Below, piece by piece: positions 51,572-61,420 of a DNA stretch of 64,000 nucleotides (the first letter of the stretch is position 1; every line of letters starts with the position of its first letter). Origin of the DNA: Sphingomonas nostoxanthinifaciens (GTDB lineage Bacteria; Pseudomonadota; Alphaproteobacteria; Sphingomonadales; Sphingomonadaceae); assembly GCF_019930585.1 (NCBI RefSeq), contig NZ_CP082839.1, forward strand, positions 124,001-188,000. Direction: 5' to 3'. Below the pieces are notes generated by a model. It saw nothing but the letters and a program-made list of their open reading frames with translations, made no database searches and had not been told where the DNA came from. A program made the position numbers and the translations under genes.

Positions 51572-52300
51572 ATGCGCCCGTTGGGCCTGTTCCGCCTCGT
51601 CGCGGTCGTGCTGCTGCTCGCGGTCTGCGTGCCGTGTTTCCTCGTCACGCGGGCGTTCGGCAAGGGCGACTTCTGGGTGCGCACCTTCCTCGCGCGGATG
51701 GGGTGGCTGCTCGGCCTGCGCGTGCGGGTCGTCGGCCGGCCGCTGCCGGCGAACGTGCTGTTCGCCGCGAACCACAGCAGCTGGCTCGATATCCTGACGT
51801 TGGGCGGCGAGGCCCGCGCGCGCTTCATCGCCAAGTCCGAGATCGAGGGGTGGGGCCTCGTCGGCACTCTCGCGCGGTTGGCGGGGAGCGTGTTCGTCAG
51901 CCGCGATCGGCGCAGCGCGACCCGTGCGCAGGCCGATGCGGTGGCGCTGGCGCTGCGCGAGGGGCGTCCGGTGGCGTTGTTCGCCGAGGGCGGCACCGGC
52001 GACGGCGTGCTGCTCGACCCGTTCCGCCCGGCCTTGTTCGCGGCGGCGGTGGAAGCCGGCTCGGCGGTCCAGCCGGTCGCGATCGACTACGGCACGCGCA
52101 ACGCCGAGATGGCGTGGCCGGACGGCATGCGCTTTTCGGAGGAGATGAAGCGCATCCTCAACCGGCCGGGGCGGATCGACGTCACGATCCATTTCATGCC
52201 CGCGCTGGATGCGCGCGCGCTTGGCCGCAAGGAATTGGCGGGGCGTGCGCAGGCGGCGGTGGCGGATGCGCTGGGGCGGCCGCTGCGGCTCGCGGCCTGA
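51572..52300 (+). CDS. plsC: 1-acyl-sn-glycerol-3-phosphate acyltransferase
   Basis: A 242-residue membrane-associated acyltransferase that makes phosphatidic acid from lysophosphatidic acid. It has an N-terminal hydrophobic helix (FRLVAVVLLLAVCVPCFLV), the catalytic NHSSWLD (H-x4-D) near residue 67, FIAKSEIEGWGLVG, and the acceptor-binding FAEGGTGDG near residue 140. It follows the Fur-like gene closely, so the two are likely co-transcribed. Convergent with carD. Confidence 0.93.
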   Translation: MRPLGLFRLVAVVLLLAVCVPCFLVTRAFGKGDFWVRTFLARMGWLLGLRVRVVGRPLPANVLFAANHSSWLDILTLGGEARARFIAKSEIEGWGLVGTLARLAGSVFVSRDRRSATRAQADAVALALREGRPVALFAEGGTGDGVLLDPFRPALFAAAVEAGSAVQPVAIDYGTRNAEMAWPDGMRFSEEMKRILNRPGRIDVTIHFMPALDARALGRKELAGRAQAAVADALGRPLRLAA

Positions 52301-52347
52301 GCGCCCGATCGAATCAATCGTCGTGCAAAGCCCGGAAAAGCAAAGGT

Positions 52348-52369
52348 GCGCTGTCCTTGCAGACAGCGC
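52348..52369 (-). terminator. Terminator of carD
   Basis: Perfect 8-bp stem GCGCTGTC/GACAGCGC with a 6-base loop, 34 bases past the carD stop. The minus strand continues CACCTTTGCTTTTCC. It may also end plsC transcription from the other side. Confidence 0.75.
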
Positions 52370-52402
52370 CCCATGCAATCGCGTCCGCCGAAGCGGGCGG
52401 GA

Positions 52403-52924
52403 TCAGGCCTTGTTGTGGATCGCCGCCGCGGCGCGGAGGATGTCGAGGATCTTCACCTGTGCCGCCGGCTCGTCGATCTGCTCCATCGCCGCAAGCTCGC
52501 GGGCGAGGCGGCTGCATGCCGCTTCGAAGATCTGCCGCTCGGAATAGCTCTGCTCGGGCTGATCTTCGGCACGGAATAGATCGCGCACCACCTCGGCGAT
52601 CGACACGAGGTCGCCCGAGTTGATCTTCGCTTCATATTCCTGCGCGCGCCGCGACCACATCGTGCGCTTGACCTTGGGCTTGCCCTTCAGACAGGCGAGC
52701 GCCTCGTTCATCGTCACGTTGGACGAGAGCTTGCGCATGCCGACACTCTCGGCCTTGTTGGTCGGAACGCGGAGCGTCATGCGCTCCTTTTCGAACCGCA
52801 GGACGTAGAGTTCGAGCTTGGCGCCGGCGATTTCCTGGCTTTGCAGTTCGACGACGCGGCCCACGCCATGCTTGGGATAAACGACATAGTCGCCGACGAC
52901 GAAGCTGAGCGCCTTGGCAGCCAT
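52403..52924 (-). CDS. carD: CarD family transcriptional regulator
   Basis: A 173-residue RNA-polymerase-binding protein. The N-terminal Tudor-like RNAP-interaction domain is LSFVVGDYVVYPKHGVGRVVELQSQEIAG, and the helical C-terminal DNA-interaction domain includes KRTMWSRRAQEYEAKINSGDLVSIAEVVRDLFRAE. CarD/CdnL proteins stabilise open promoter complexes, especially at rRNA promoters. ATG at 52924 has AGAAAGG upstream. It lies 209 bases behind fdxA on the same strand. Confidence 0.95.
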   Translation of the reverse strand: MAAKALSFVVGDYVVYPKHGVGRVVELQSQEIAGAKLELYVLRFEKERMTLRVPTNKAESVGMRKLSSNVTMNEALACLKGKPKVKRTMWSRRAQEYEAKINSGDLVSIAEVVRDLFRAEDQPEQSYSERQIFEAACSRLARELAAMEQIDEPAAQVKILDILRAAAAIHNKA

Positions 52925-53133
52925 TGCGCAACCTTTCTGTTCTAAACGGGCCGCCGGCCCCGACAAGTCCGCCCGGGGGAGGCGGCCTGGCGGCGGCGAA
53001 GCGCGGCACGAACACGGTTCCTTTCGCGCGAACCCGAGCGGCCCACACTTGTCGGGCGCGCTTGTAACAGAATTACAATAGGAATGCCAGCTTTCCGTGC
53101 ATCTTCACGGATTAGTTACGGTGGGCGACTGTA

Positions 53134-53472
53134 TCAGTCGCCCTGGCCGGGTTCTGCCGAGAATTCATTCTCATATTTGTCGGCGATACCCTTCCACGCA
53201 TCGGCATCGGCCGGCGCGTCGCGCTTGCGCGTGATGTTGGGCCATTGCGCCGAGAAGGTGGCGTTGAGCTCCAGCCATTTCTCCAGCCCACCCTCGGTGT
53301 CGGGCAGGATTGCCTCGGCGGGGCATTCCGGCTCGCACACGCCGCAGTCGATGCACTCGCTGGGATTGATGACGAGCATGTTGTCGCCTTCGTAGAAGCA
53401 GTCGACCGGACACACCTCGACACAGTCCATATATTTGCAACGAATGCAGGCGTCGGTGACGACGTAGGTCAT
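53134..53472 (-). CDS. fdxA: Ferredoxin FdxA (7Fe type)
   Basis: A 112-residue cytoplasmic electron carrier. The first cluster motif is [18 protein letters not shown] near residues 9-25, with spacing suiting one 3Fe-4S site. The second is [12 protein letters not shown] near residues 40-51 for a 4Fe-4S site. A long C-terminal tail after [19 protein letters not shown] is typical of the alphaproteobacterial form. The order helicase-S4-fdxA-carD is common in this class. The partner is not known. Confidence 0.95.
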   Translation of the reverse strand: MTYVVTDACIRCKYMDCVEVCPVDCFYEGDNMLVINPSECIDCGVCEPECPAEAILPDTEGGLEKWLELNATFSAQWPNITRKRDAPADADAWKGIADKYENEFSAEPGQGD

Positions 53473-53528
53473 TTGTGTCGAAGCTCCAGGGAAACGCGCC
53501 CGCGCATATGGCGCGGCATGGCTCCACG

Positions 53529-53789
53529 TCAACCTTGGGCGGGCGAAAGGTCGGTATAGCAGGCGCGCGCTTCGGCCGTCGGCCCGCGTCTGTGCGGCAT
53601 CGTTTCCACCCGCACGATGCGGACTTTGTCGTCCAGCGCGAAGCTCAGCACGTTGCCGACGCGCACTTCGGCATGGGCGCGATCGACCGCGCGGCCGTCG
53701 ATGCGCAGATGCCCGGCCTCGGCAATTTGCTGCGCCAGCGCGCGCGATTTCACGATGCGCACGAACCACAGATATTTGTCGAGCCGCAT
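53529..53789 (-). CDS. S4-domain RNA-binding protein (HslR-like)
   Basis: An 86-residue protein consisting almost only of an S4 domain: [46 protein letters not shown]. Heat-shock protein 15 (HslR) of E. coli is such a protein and rescues stalled 50S subunits carrying nascent peptidyl-tRNA. Here the gene begins directly after the stop of the Suv3-like helicase gene with no spacer, so translation is coupled. A joint role in RNA handling is inference. Confidence 0.9.
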   Translation of the reverse strand: MRLDKYLWFVRIVKSRALAQQIAEAGHLRIDGRAVDRAHAEVRVGNVLSFALDDKVRIVRVETMPHRRGPTAEARACYTDLSPAQG

Positions 53790-56315
53790 CTAGAAACGCA
53801 GCCCCGCCAAGGCGCCGAAGGCGTTGCCCGGCCGCGCGGCGGGCGCCGCCGCGGTCGCCGGCTGCGGTCGCTGCCCCTTCCACGCCCAGCCGGCGTCGGC
53901 GCGGCGGAAGCCCAGCGCCATCATCAGCTGCGAAAAACTGGGCGAGGCGAGGCCGAGCGAGGTGGCGAGGCCCGGATCGGGATCGAAGGCGGCGCGGCCG
54001 CCGGCAGCATCGGGTCGCGCGTCGTGCGCGGTGCGCGCCAGCCGCTCGACCTGGTCGACGCGCAGCATCTGGGCGCCGAGCGGGCGGAAGCCGGCCATCG
54101 CGAAGGCGTTGCAGGTAACGGCATCGGGCGGCGTCGGCACCGACACCGCGCCCGGCGGCGGCAAGGCCGGCATCGCGATGCCGTCCTGCGCCGCCGCCAG
54201 CGCCACGCGCCAGCGCGCCGCCTCGGGCTTCAGCAAGGCGGGCACGAAGATGTCGAGCGTGCCGATCCGCACGCCCAGCCGTGCCACCGCCGGGCGCAGC
54301 GCGCGGTCCATCGCGTCGAGCACCGGCTGCAGCACGCGCCGCTCCGCCACGCCGGTCTCTTGCCCGAGCGGGGCGAGCAAAGCGCGGATCGACGGCGGCT
54401 GGGCCGGATCGCGCGCGGCGGCGACGATCGCCTGCAGCGGCCCCAGCGCCTTGCCGATATGGTGGTCGAGCCAGCGCTGCAGCCGGTCGATCACCGCCTG
54501 CTTCTCGGCCGGCTGCAATATCTCCAGTGCGCGGTGCAGCTGGATGCGCGGGGTCAGCAGCCCTTTGCCGCGCACCAGCCGCGCCACCACGTCGCCGCGC
54601 CAGAACAACGCCACCGGCCGTCCGACGTCGGTCGCGAGGCTGAAGCCCGCATCCTCGTCCGCCGCCAGCGCACGCGCGCGTCGGCCCAATTCCTCGCCCA
54701 GCCGCCGCTCGGCCGCCGCCATCAGCCGCTTCATGTCGCCGTGGCGCGCCGAGGCGTCGGCCTTGAAGCGGAAGCCGATCAGCTCGCCGATCGCCTCGCC
54801 GTCCACCGTGACGGTGCCGTCCTCGGCCACCTTCATCGGCAGCAGATCGGCGCCGCGCGCGCCGAGATCGCGCATCAGCACGGCGGTGCGCCGGTCGACG
54901 AAGCGCTGCGTCAGCCTCTGGTGCAGCGCATCCGACAGCCGTTCCTCCAGCGCGCGCGTGCGCTCGGCCCACAAAGGCGGCTCGGCCAGCCAATCGGGGC
55001 GGTGGGCGATATAGGCCCACGTGCGCACCGCCGCGAGCCGGCCCGCCAGCGTCTCGACGTCGCCCTGCACGGTGTCGAGCCGGGCAAGTTCGTCGGCGAA
55101 CCATTGCACCGGAATGTGGCGGTCATCCTCGCTCAGGTGGCGGAAGATGCGCCCGATCAGCCGCGCATGCGGCTCGGCGCCGGTCTTGCGGAAATCGGGC
55201 AGGCCGCACGTATCCCACAGCCGGCGGATCATCGCCGGCGCGCTCGTCCGCTCGCGCACCCACGGCTCGTCGGCCAGCCGCTTGAGCACGGCAAGGTCGA
55301 TCGCCTGCGGTGCGGGGCGCAGCACCGGCGAGCTGGGCTTGCGTTCCAGATCGGCGATCAACGTGTCGAGCGAGGCGAGGCGCGGCTGCCCCTCGCGCCA
55401 GTAAAGATGGTCGAGCGAGGGGAAGCGATGCTCCTCGATTGCCAGCACTTCCTCGTCGTCGAACTGCGCATTCTGTCCTTCGAGGCTGAGCGAGCCGAAC
55501 GTGCCGTCGCGCTGGTGGCGGCCGGCGCGCCCGGCGATCTGCGCCATCTCGGCGATGGTCAGCCGGCGCGAGCGGCGCCCGTCGAACTTGCGCAGGCTCG
55601 CGAAGGCGACGTGCGCCACGTCCATGTTGAGGCCCATGCCGATCGCGTCGGTGGCGACGAGATAATCGACCTCGCCCGCCTGGAACATCGCCACCTGGGC
55701 GTTGCGCGTGCGCGGGCTGAGCGCGCCCATCACCACCGCCGCGCCGCCGCGCAGCCGGCGCAGCATCTCGGCGACGGCGTAGACCTCCTCGGCCGAGAAG
55801 GCGACGACCACCGAGCGCTTGGGCAGGCGCGACAGTTTGGCGGGTCCGGCATAAGTGAGCGTCGAGAAACGCGGCCGGGTGGTCACCTCGGCATCGGGCA
55901 CGAGTGCGCGCAGCATCGGGCGCAGGCTCTCCGAACCGAGGATCATCGTCTCATCGCGCCCGCGCGCGCGCAACAGACGATCGGTAAAGACGTGACCGCG
56001 CTCCGGATCGGCGCCCAATTGCGCCTCGTCGAGCGCGACGAACGCGAAATCGCGGTCGAGCGGCATCGATTCCGCCGTGGTCAGGAACCAGCGCGCATTG
56101 GGCGGGACGATCTTCTCCTCGCCGGTGACGAGCGCGACCGATTCCCGCCCCTTGATCGCGACGACGCGGTCATAGACCTCGCGCGCAAGCAGCCGCAGCG
56201 GGAAACCGATCAGGCCCGAAGAATGACCGCACATCCGCTCGACGGCGAGATATGTCTTGCCCGTGTTCGTCGGACCCAGCACCGCGACCAGCGGCTCTGC
56301 GGCGAAGCGCGTCAT
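53790..56315 (-). CDS. Suv3-like superfamily 2 RNA helicase
   Basis: An 841-residue helicase related to the mitochondrial degradosome helicase SUV3. Walker A is [17 protein letters not shown] at the very N-terminus, Walker [11 protein letters not shown], and motif III-like TMILGSES. The second RecA domain has [21 protein letters not shown] and motif [15 protein letters not shown]. The C-terminal half is long and helical and ends with an Ala/Pro-rich tail; it is not part of the core family and is lineage-specific. Start 56315 puts the helicase domain first. The 198-base gap to the divergent M23 gene holds both promoters. Likely role: RNA unwinding in turnover. Confidence 0.9.
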   Translation of the reverse strand: MTRFAAEPLVAVLGPTNTGKTYLAVERMCGHSSGLIGFPLRLLAREVYDRVVAIKGRESVALVTGEEKIVPPNARWFLTTAESMPLDRDFAFVALDEAQLGADPERGHVFTDRLLRARGRDETMILGSESLRPMLRALVPDAEVTTRPRFSTLTYAGPAKLSRLPKRSVVVAFSAEEVYAVAEMLRRLRGGAAVVMGALSPRTRNAQVAMFQAGEVDYLVATDAIGMGLNMDVAHVAFASLRKFDGRRSRRLTIAEMAQIAGRAGRHQRDGTFGSLSLEGQNAQFDDEEVLAIEEHRFPSLDHLYWREGQPRLASLDTLIADLERKPSSPVLRPAPQAIDLAVLKRLADEPWVRERTSAPAMIRRLWDTCGLPDFRKTGAEPHARLIGRIFRHLSEDDRHIPVQWFADELARLDTVQGDVETLAGRLAAVRTWAYIAHRPDWLAEPPLWAERTRALEERLSDALHQRLTQRFVDRRTAVLMRDLGARGADLLPMKVAEDGTVTVDGEAIGELIGFRFKADASARHGDMKRLMAAAERRLGEELGRRARALAADEDAGFSLATDVGRPVALFWRGDVVARLVRGKGLLTPRIQLHRALEILQPAEKQAVIDRLQRWLDHHIGKALGPLQAIVAAARDPAQPPSIRALLAPLGQETGVAERRVLQPVLDAMDRALRPAVARLGVRIGTLDIFVPALLKPEAARWRVALAAAQDGIAMPALPPPGAVSVPTPPDAVTCNAFAMAGFRPLGAQMLRVDQVERLARTAHDARPDAAGGRAAFDPDPGLATSLGLASPSFSQLMMALGFRRADAGWAWKGQRPQPATAAAPAARPGNAFGALAGLRF

Positions 56316-56513
56316 TATGGGCTCAAGATGGCGCAACTGCTGGCAAAAGCAAGCGCACAACGGTTGCTCGTCTGGTCGGGAAAACGACTCACTTCATCGC
56401 AGCAGTCACCCGCAAAGCAATGGCTTAGTTTGACTTTAACCTTGTTGCGGCACAGTCGATGCTGCCTGCCGACCGCGAGTTCGGCGTTAAGGGATCAATT
56501 GGGGGCCGATCGC

Positions 56514-57980
56514 ATGTACCTGCGACAGACCGAAGGATTCGGCGGTGGCGGCACCGTTGCGATCGATGGTGTCGCGGGTGCCCGTGCCGGACAGCGCGAT
56601 CTGCTGCGGCGCATGCTCGACCGCGCCGCGCAGGCGGATCTCGTCGTCGATCTCGGCCAGCGCATCGGCAGCGGCGAATGGTGGCGCGGTCTCGCGACCT
56701 GCACCGCGCTGTGCGGGGCGGCCGTCGCCTTCGCACCGACCCTGCATCCGCTGCCGGGGGCATCACCCGCCCCGCTGACCGATGCGCAGGCGCGCGAGAT
56801 GCGCCTCTCCGCCATCGCCCCGCAGGCTTATGGCGCCGACACCGGCCAGCGCGTCGCCGCGTCTGCGACCTTGGTCGAGCGGCTGACCGACACGCCCGAG
56901 CGCCCGCAGATCCAGGTTTCGACCACGCTCGGCCAGGGCGACGGTTTCGCGCGCGTCCTCGCCCGCGCGGGCGTCGGGGCGGACGAGGCGCGGCAGGTGG
57001 CCGATCTCGTCGCGCAGGCGACCACGCTCGGCGACATCAAGCCGGGCACCAAACTCGATCTCACGCTCGGCCGTCGCCCGAACAAGCAGGTCGCCCGCCC
57101 GCTCGACCATCTCGCCTTCCGCGCCAAGCTGGAGCTGGCGCTGGAGGTCAACCGCGTCGACGGCGTGCTGAAGCTCAAGGAAATCCCGATCGCGGTGGAC
57201 GAGACGCCGCTGCGCATCGTCGGCCGCGTCGGATCGAGCCTGCTCGCCGCCGCGCGCAATGCCGGCGCGCCGGCCAAGGCGATCGAGACCTATCTGCGCG
57301 CGATCGGCCAGCATCTCGCGATCCGCAGCGTCGGCGCCAACGACCATTTCGACCTGATCCTCGCGCATCGCCGCGCCGCCACCGGCGAGACCGAGACCGG
57401 CGGCCTGCTCTATGCCGGGCTCGACGAGGGCAAGAAGCAGTTGCGCCTGCTCAAATGGGATCTGGCCGGGCGTGAGCAGTGGTTCGACGCCGCCGGCGTG
57501 GGCGAGCAGCGCGGCGAGATGAAGATGCCGGTGCAGGGCCACCTCACCTCCAGTTTCGGCATGCGCTTCCACCCGATCCTCGGCTTCAGCCGAATGCATC
57601 AGGGCATGGATTATGGCGCACCGATGGGGGCGCCGATCGTCGCCGCTGCCGATGGCGTCATCAGCTTCGCCGGGCGCCATGGCGGCCACGGCAATTACGT
57701 CCAGATCCGCCACGACGGCGCGATGGGCACGGGCTATGCCCATATGAGCCGCATCATCGCGCGCATGGGCGAGCATGTCCGCGCGGGCCAACTGATCGGC
57801 TATGTCGGCTCGACCGGCCTGTCGACCGGGCCGCACCTCCATTTCGAGGTGTTCAAGAACAATGTCGCGGTGAACCCGCTCAGCGTGAAGTTCACCCAGG
57901 CGGCGCAGCTTGCCGGTTCCGAGCTGCAGCGCTTCCGCGCGACGCTGGCGCGGCTGCTCTCGGTGCGGAAGACGGGCTGA
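56514..57980 (+). CDS. M23 family metallopeptidase (LytM-type), membrane-anchored
   Basis: A 488-residue periplasmic peptidoglycan endopeptidase or its regulator. A cytoplasmic tail and one hydrophobic segment (residues about 65-85, LATCTALCGAAVAFAPTLH) are followed by a LysM/OapA-like region (GQGDGFARVLARAGVGADEARQVADLV...GTKLDLTLG). The LytM domain is from about residue 340: SSFGMRFHPILGFSRMHQGMDYGAPMGAPIVAAADG and, near residue 440, GPHLHFEVF, giving the complete HxxxD / HxH zinc set. It cleaves stem-peptide cross-links. The ATG at 56514 follows GGGGG at about 8 bases. Confidence 0.93.
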   Translation: MYLRQTEGFGGGGTVAIDGVAGARAGQRDLLRRMLDRAAQADLVVDLGQRIGSGEWWRGLATCTALCGAAVAFAPTLHPLPGASPAPLTDAQAREMRLSAIAPQAYGADTGQRVAASATLVERLTDTPERPQIQVSTTLGQGDGFARVLARAGVGADEARQVADLVAQATTLGDIKPGTKLDLTLGRRPNKQVARPLDHLAFRAKLELALEVNRVDGVLKLKEIPIAVDETPLRIVGRVGSSLLAAARNAGAPAKAIETYLRAIGQHLAIRSVGANDHFDLILAHRRAATGETETGGLLYAGLDEGKKQLRLLKWDLAGREQWFDAAGVGEQRGEMKMPVQGHLTSSFGMRFHPILGFSRMHQGMDYGAPMGAPIVAAADGVISFAGRHGGHGNYVQIRHDGAMGTGYAHMSRIIARMGEHVRAGQLIGYVGSTGLSTGPHLHFEVFKNNVAVNPLSVKFTQAAQLAGSELQRFRATLARLLSVRKTG

Positions 57981-58008
57981 TCTTCTCTCCGCGAGGGGGA
58001 GAGGGCGT

Positions 58009-58887
58009 TCAGTCGAGCGGTTCGACGTCGACCGCCACGTCGATCCGCTGGCCGTCGCGGCCGAGGAAGATGCCGTCGATCGGTGCAACGTCGGCATAAT
58101 CGCGGCCGATGCCGGTGACGATATGGTCCGGCCCCATCGTGATGCCGTTGGTCGGATCGAAGCCGATCCAGCCGCGCGCCGGCCCGCACCAGATCAGCAC
58201 CCACGCATGCGTCGCGTCGGCGCCCTGCAACCGCGCCTTGCCCGGCGGCGGGATGGTGCGGATGTAGCCCGAGACATAGGCCGCCGCGAGACCGGCCGAG
58301 CGCGCGCCCGAGATCATGATCTGCGCGAAATCCTGGCAGACGCCGTGGCGCTTGGCGAAGGCTTCGGCCGGGCTGGTGTCGAGCTGGGTCGCGCTGCCAT
58401 CATAGACGAAGCCGGCCTTGATCGCGCAGGCGAGCGCCAGCCCGGCCTCGATCACGCCGCGCTCGGGCCGCAGCTCGGTCGCGCACCACGCCGCAATCTC
58501 GGGGAAAGCGGCGATCAGCGGGGAGGGGAACAGGTAATTGGCCGGCGCCAGCGCCGACAGGTCGGCCGCCTCGCGCGCGCCGCGCGCCGCCTCGGCGACC
58601 GTCGGATCGTCGGCGGCGGGCTGCGGTGCGACCCGCTCGACCACCACCTGCGCGCGCGATTCGATGCGGAGCGTGGACGCCGCTCGCGCGACGGTGATGC
58701 CGGTGTTCGTCACCGGATAGCCGGCCGGCCGATCGCGCGTTGCGGCGGCGGGCGGGTCGATCGTCAGTTCGTGGCTCTCGAGATGCTGGCCGTCGAAATC
58801 GATCGGGCGCAGCCGCAGGTTGCAGCGCGCGAACCGCACGGGGAAATCATAGTCGAACGACGTGACGTGGCTGATCGCGTAGCGCAT
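58009..58887 (-). CDS. Transglutaminase-like cysteine protease family protein
   Basis: A 292-residue protein. A beta-rich N-terminal domain (MRYAISHVTSFDYDFPVRFARCNLRLRP) is followed by the transglutaminase core with complete triad: Cys in RHGVCQDFAQIM, His in DATHAWVLIWCG, Asp in WIGFDPTNGITMG. This COG1305-type protein is regularly linked to circularly permuted ATP-grasp genes. It would form or cleave a peptide or isopeptide amide. No signal peptide. It is the last gene of the operon, 3 bases after the ATP-grasp/Alpha-E gene. Confidence 0.92.
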   Translation of the reverse strand: MRYAISHVTSFDYDFPVRFARCNLRLRPIDFDGQHLESHELTIDPPAAATRDRPAGYPVTNTGITVARAASTLRIESRAQVVVERVAPQPAADDPTVAEAARGAREAADLSALAPANYLFPSPLIAAFPEIAAWCATELRPERGVIEAGLALACAIKAGFVYDGSATQLDTSPAEAFAKRHGVCQDFAQIMISGARSAGLAAAYVSGYIRTIPPPGKARLQGADATHAWVLIWCGPARGWIGFDPTNGITMGPDHIVTGIGRDYADVAPIDGIFLGRDGQRIDVAVDVEPLD

Positions 58888-58890
58888 CGC

Positions 58891-61392
58891 TCAGGCTAGG
58901 GTCATGCCGGGCGCGCGCACGGTTTCGGCGCCCTGCAGGAAGAAGCGCGTGGCGATCGCCTCGCTCAGCGCCATCAGCCGGTTCTCGCAGCCGAGCAATG
59001 TCGCCGCCGAAAGCGATTCGGCCTGCATCGTCGCGACCATCAAAGCGAGCTCGGCGGCGATCGCCGCCTGCTCCTCGGCGAGCCCGTCGTCGCGCAGCGA
59101 CGGGAGCGCGTCGAGATGTTCGCGGATGCGCGCCACCTGGAAGGCGAGGCTGCGCGGATTGTAGGGATCGAGCACGACCAGATCGCGCACCGGCACCAAA
59201 GCCAGCCCGGTCATGTAGCGCGCGCGATAGCTGATCTGGCTGTCCATCAGGTCGAGCAATGTGGTCAGGTCGTCGGCGGTCGCCGCCTCGCCAGCGAAGC
59301 TGCGCGTCAGCCGGCACGCGACCAGCCCGCGCTCGACCCGCCGGCCGAGATCGTGGAAGCGCCAGCCGGCGGTGCGCCCCATATTCTCGGCGGCGAGCCC
59401 GGCCAGCGCCGCGAACCGTTCCTGCAGATCGCCGACGCGCGCCAGCATCGTGGTCGCATCGCTTGCGGTCGCCGGCGGCAGCGGCAGGTCGATCAGCCGC
59501 CACACGTCGGCCGACAGCCGGTCGCGGATGCCGGCGGCGATGCCGTGGATCGTCGCGAACAAGGCACGGATGCTCGACGAACCCTGTCCGTCGAGCGCGG
59601 CGGCGGCGAGTTCGGCAAGGTCGTGGATCGCGCCGTGGCCGGCCTCTTCCTCGTCCTCGTCCTCGTCGATCAGCGCGGCGCCGGTCGCGATCAGCATCAT
59701 CGCCAGCCGGTCGAGCGTCACCGGCACGAGGCTCGCGCCGGTATCGGCGTCGATCGTGCCGCCCAACGTCGCGCGCACCAGCCGCAGCGTCGCCTCGCCG
59801 CGTTCCAGATAGCGGCCGAGCCAGAACAGATTGTCGGCGGCTCGGCTCGGCAGAGTGCCCGGATTGCGGCGGATCGCCACCTGCGACGGCATCAGCGACA
59901 CCGGCTCGACGGTGTTGAGCGCGACCACGCCGACATCGGCCGAGGAAACGCCCTCGCCCATCACCGCCGCACGCTCGTCGGCGCTGTCGCCCAGCCGGGT
60001 GAAACCGCCCGGCATCACCGTCCAGCGCCCGTCGGCGTCGCGCGCGGCGAAGGCGCGCAGCGTGAACGAGCGCGACACCAGCCGCCCGCCCGCCACCGCG
60101 GGCATGGTCGACAGGCGCACCACCTCGCGCCCGACATAATCCTGCGGGCGCAGCGTCATCGCCGCCTCCAGCGCCGCGCGCGCCGCCGGATCGAGACTCG
60201 CGCCAAGCGTCGGGCCGCCGGGCAAGCCGGCGACCGGCTCGGCAAAGGCGGGTTCGACGACGAGTTCGTCGAGCTGGCCGCGCATGTCCGCGCAGGGGCC
60301 CTCCTGCCCGCACCACCACGTGGCGATGTTGGGCAGCTTGAGCGGTTCGCCGAGCAGGTGGCGCGACAATGCCGGCAGGAAGGCGGCGAAAGCGGGCGAT
60401 TCGACCACGCCCACGCCGGGCGCGTTCGCCACCACCGCCTCGCCGGCGGCGATCGCATCCATCAGCCCCGGCACGCCGATGCGCGAGCTGCTGTCGAACG
60501 TCAGCGGATCGATGAAGCGCGTGTCCATCCGCCGCCACAGCACGTCGACGCGCTTGAGCCCCTCGATCGTGCGCACGTACAGGCGGTTGTCGCGCACCGC
60601 GAGATCGTCGCCCTCGACCAGCAGCAGGCCGAGATAGCGCGCGAGATGCGCCTGTTCGGCATAGGATTGGTTGTAGCGGCCCGGCGTGAGCAGGCCGATG
60701 CGCGGATCCGAGCGCTTGCTCGCCGCGCCCAGCCCCTCGCGGAAGCTGGAGAAAAAGGGCGCGAGCCGCTGGAGATTGAGACGCGTCTGCAGCGTGCCCA
60801 TCACGCGGCTGGCGGCGAGCCGGTTCTCCAGCGCATAGCCGGCGCCGGTCGGCGCGCGGACGTGATCGGTCAGCACGCGCCATTCGCCGTCGGGCCCGCG
60901 CCCGAGATCGACCGCATAGATATGGAGGCGATGGCCGCCGCTCGGCGCCATCCCGATCATCGAACGCCAGAAATGGCGCGATCCGGTGACGAGCGGGGCG
61001 GGCAGACGGCCCTCGGCGACCAGCCGCGCGGGGCCGTAAATGTCGGCGAGCACCTGCTCCAGCAGTTCGGCGCGCTGGACGATGCCGGCGGCGAGCCCGC
61101 GCCATTCGTCCTCGCCGATCAGCAGCGGCAGCGCCGAGAGCGGCCACGGCCGCTCGCGCGCATCGCCGGGCAGGCGGAAGGCGGTGCCGATCTCGTCCAC
61201 CTGGCGGCCGATGCGGTCCTGCAGTCGCTGCAGCCGGCCCTCGGTCAGCCCGGCGACGCCGTCGAACAGATGGTGCCACCAGCGCGCGCCGCGCCCCATG
61301 TCGTCGCGCACCACGTCGCCGCGTCCGGCCTGCGCCACGTATGAATCGAGCCAGCCCTGCCCCCACGAGGGAAGGCCGGGAAATTGTGCCAT
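58891..61392 (-). CDS. Circularly permuted ATP-grasp and Alpha-E fusion protein
   Basis: An 833-residue two-domain protein. Residues 1 to about 500 form the circularly permuted ATP-grasp ligase (DUF404/DUF407 type): HIYAVDLGRGPDGEWRVLTDHVRAPTGAGYALENRLAASRVM, LTPGRYNQSYAEQAHLARYLGLLLVEGDDLAVRDNRLYVRTIEGLKRVDVLWRRMD, and SRSFTLRAF. From about residue 520 follows the all-helical Alpha-E domain (DUF403): SRAADNLFWLGRYLERGEATLRLVRA, SISYRARYM-like region and REHLDALPSLR. ATP-grasp ligases join a carboxylate to an amine. Linked transglutaminases suggest a peptide-type product. The substrate is unknown. ATG 61392 is preferred to TTG 61401. Confidence 0.92.
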   Translation of the reverse strand: MAQFPGLPSWGQGWLDSYVAQAGRGDVVRDDMGRGARWWHHLFDGVAGLTEGRLQRLQDRIGRQVDEIGTAFRLPGDARERPWPLSALPLLIGEDEWRGLAAGIVQRAELLEQVLADIYGPARLVAEGRLPAPLVTGSRHFWRSMIGMAPSGGHRLHIYAVDLGRGPDGEWRVLTDHVRAPTGAGYALENRLAASRVMGTLQTRLNLQRLAPFFSSFREGLGAASKRSDPRIGLLTPGRYNQSYAEQAHLARYLGLLLVEGDDLAVRDNRLYVRTIEGLKRVDVLWRRMDTRFIDPLTFDSSSRIGVPGLMDAIAAGEAVVANAPGVGVVESPAFAAFLPALSRHLLGEPLKLPNIATWWCGQEGPCADMRGQLDELVVEPAFAEPVAGLPGGPTLGASLDPAARAALEAAMTLRPQDYVGREVVRLSTMPAVAGGRLVSRSFTLRAFAARDADGRWTVMPGGFTRLGDSADERAAVMGEGVSSADVGVVALNTVEPVSLMPSQVAIRRNPGTLPSRAADNLFWLGRYLERGEATLRLVRATLGGTIDADTGASLVPVTLDRLAMMLIATGAALIDEDEDEEEAGHGAIHDLAELAAAALDGQGSSSIRALFATIHGIAAGIRDRLSADVWRLIDLPLPPATASDATTMLARVGDLQERFAALAGLAAENMGRTAGWRFHDLGRRVERGLVACRLTRSFAGEAATADDLTTLLDLMDSQISYRARYMTGLALVPVRDLVVLDPYNPRSLAFQVARIREHLDALPSLRDDGLAEEQAAIAAELALMVATMQAESLSAATLLGCENRLMALSEAIATRFFLQGAETVRAPGMTLA

Positions 61393-61420
61393 GTTGGTCA
61401 ACGCCGCCTCCGTCAGCGGA

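Noticed and set aside
53475..57980. Very long plus-strand open frame, 1501 codons, ending in the M23 peptidase
   Set aside because: Only the last 488 codons (from 56514) look like protein. The rest is antisense to the S4 and Suv3-like genes.
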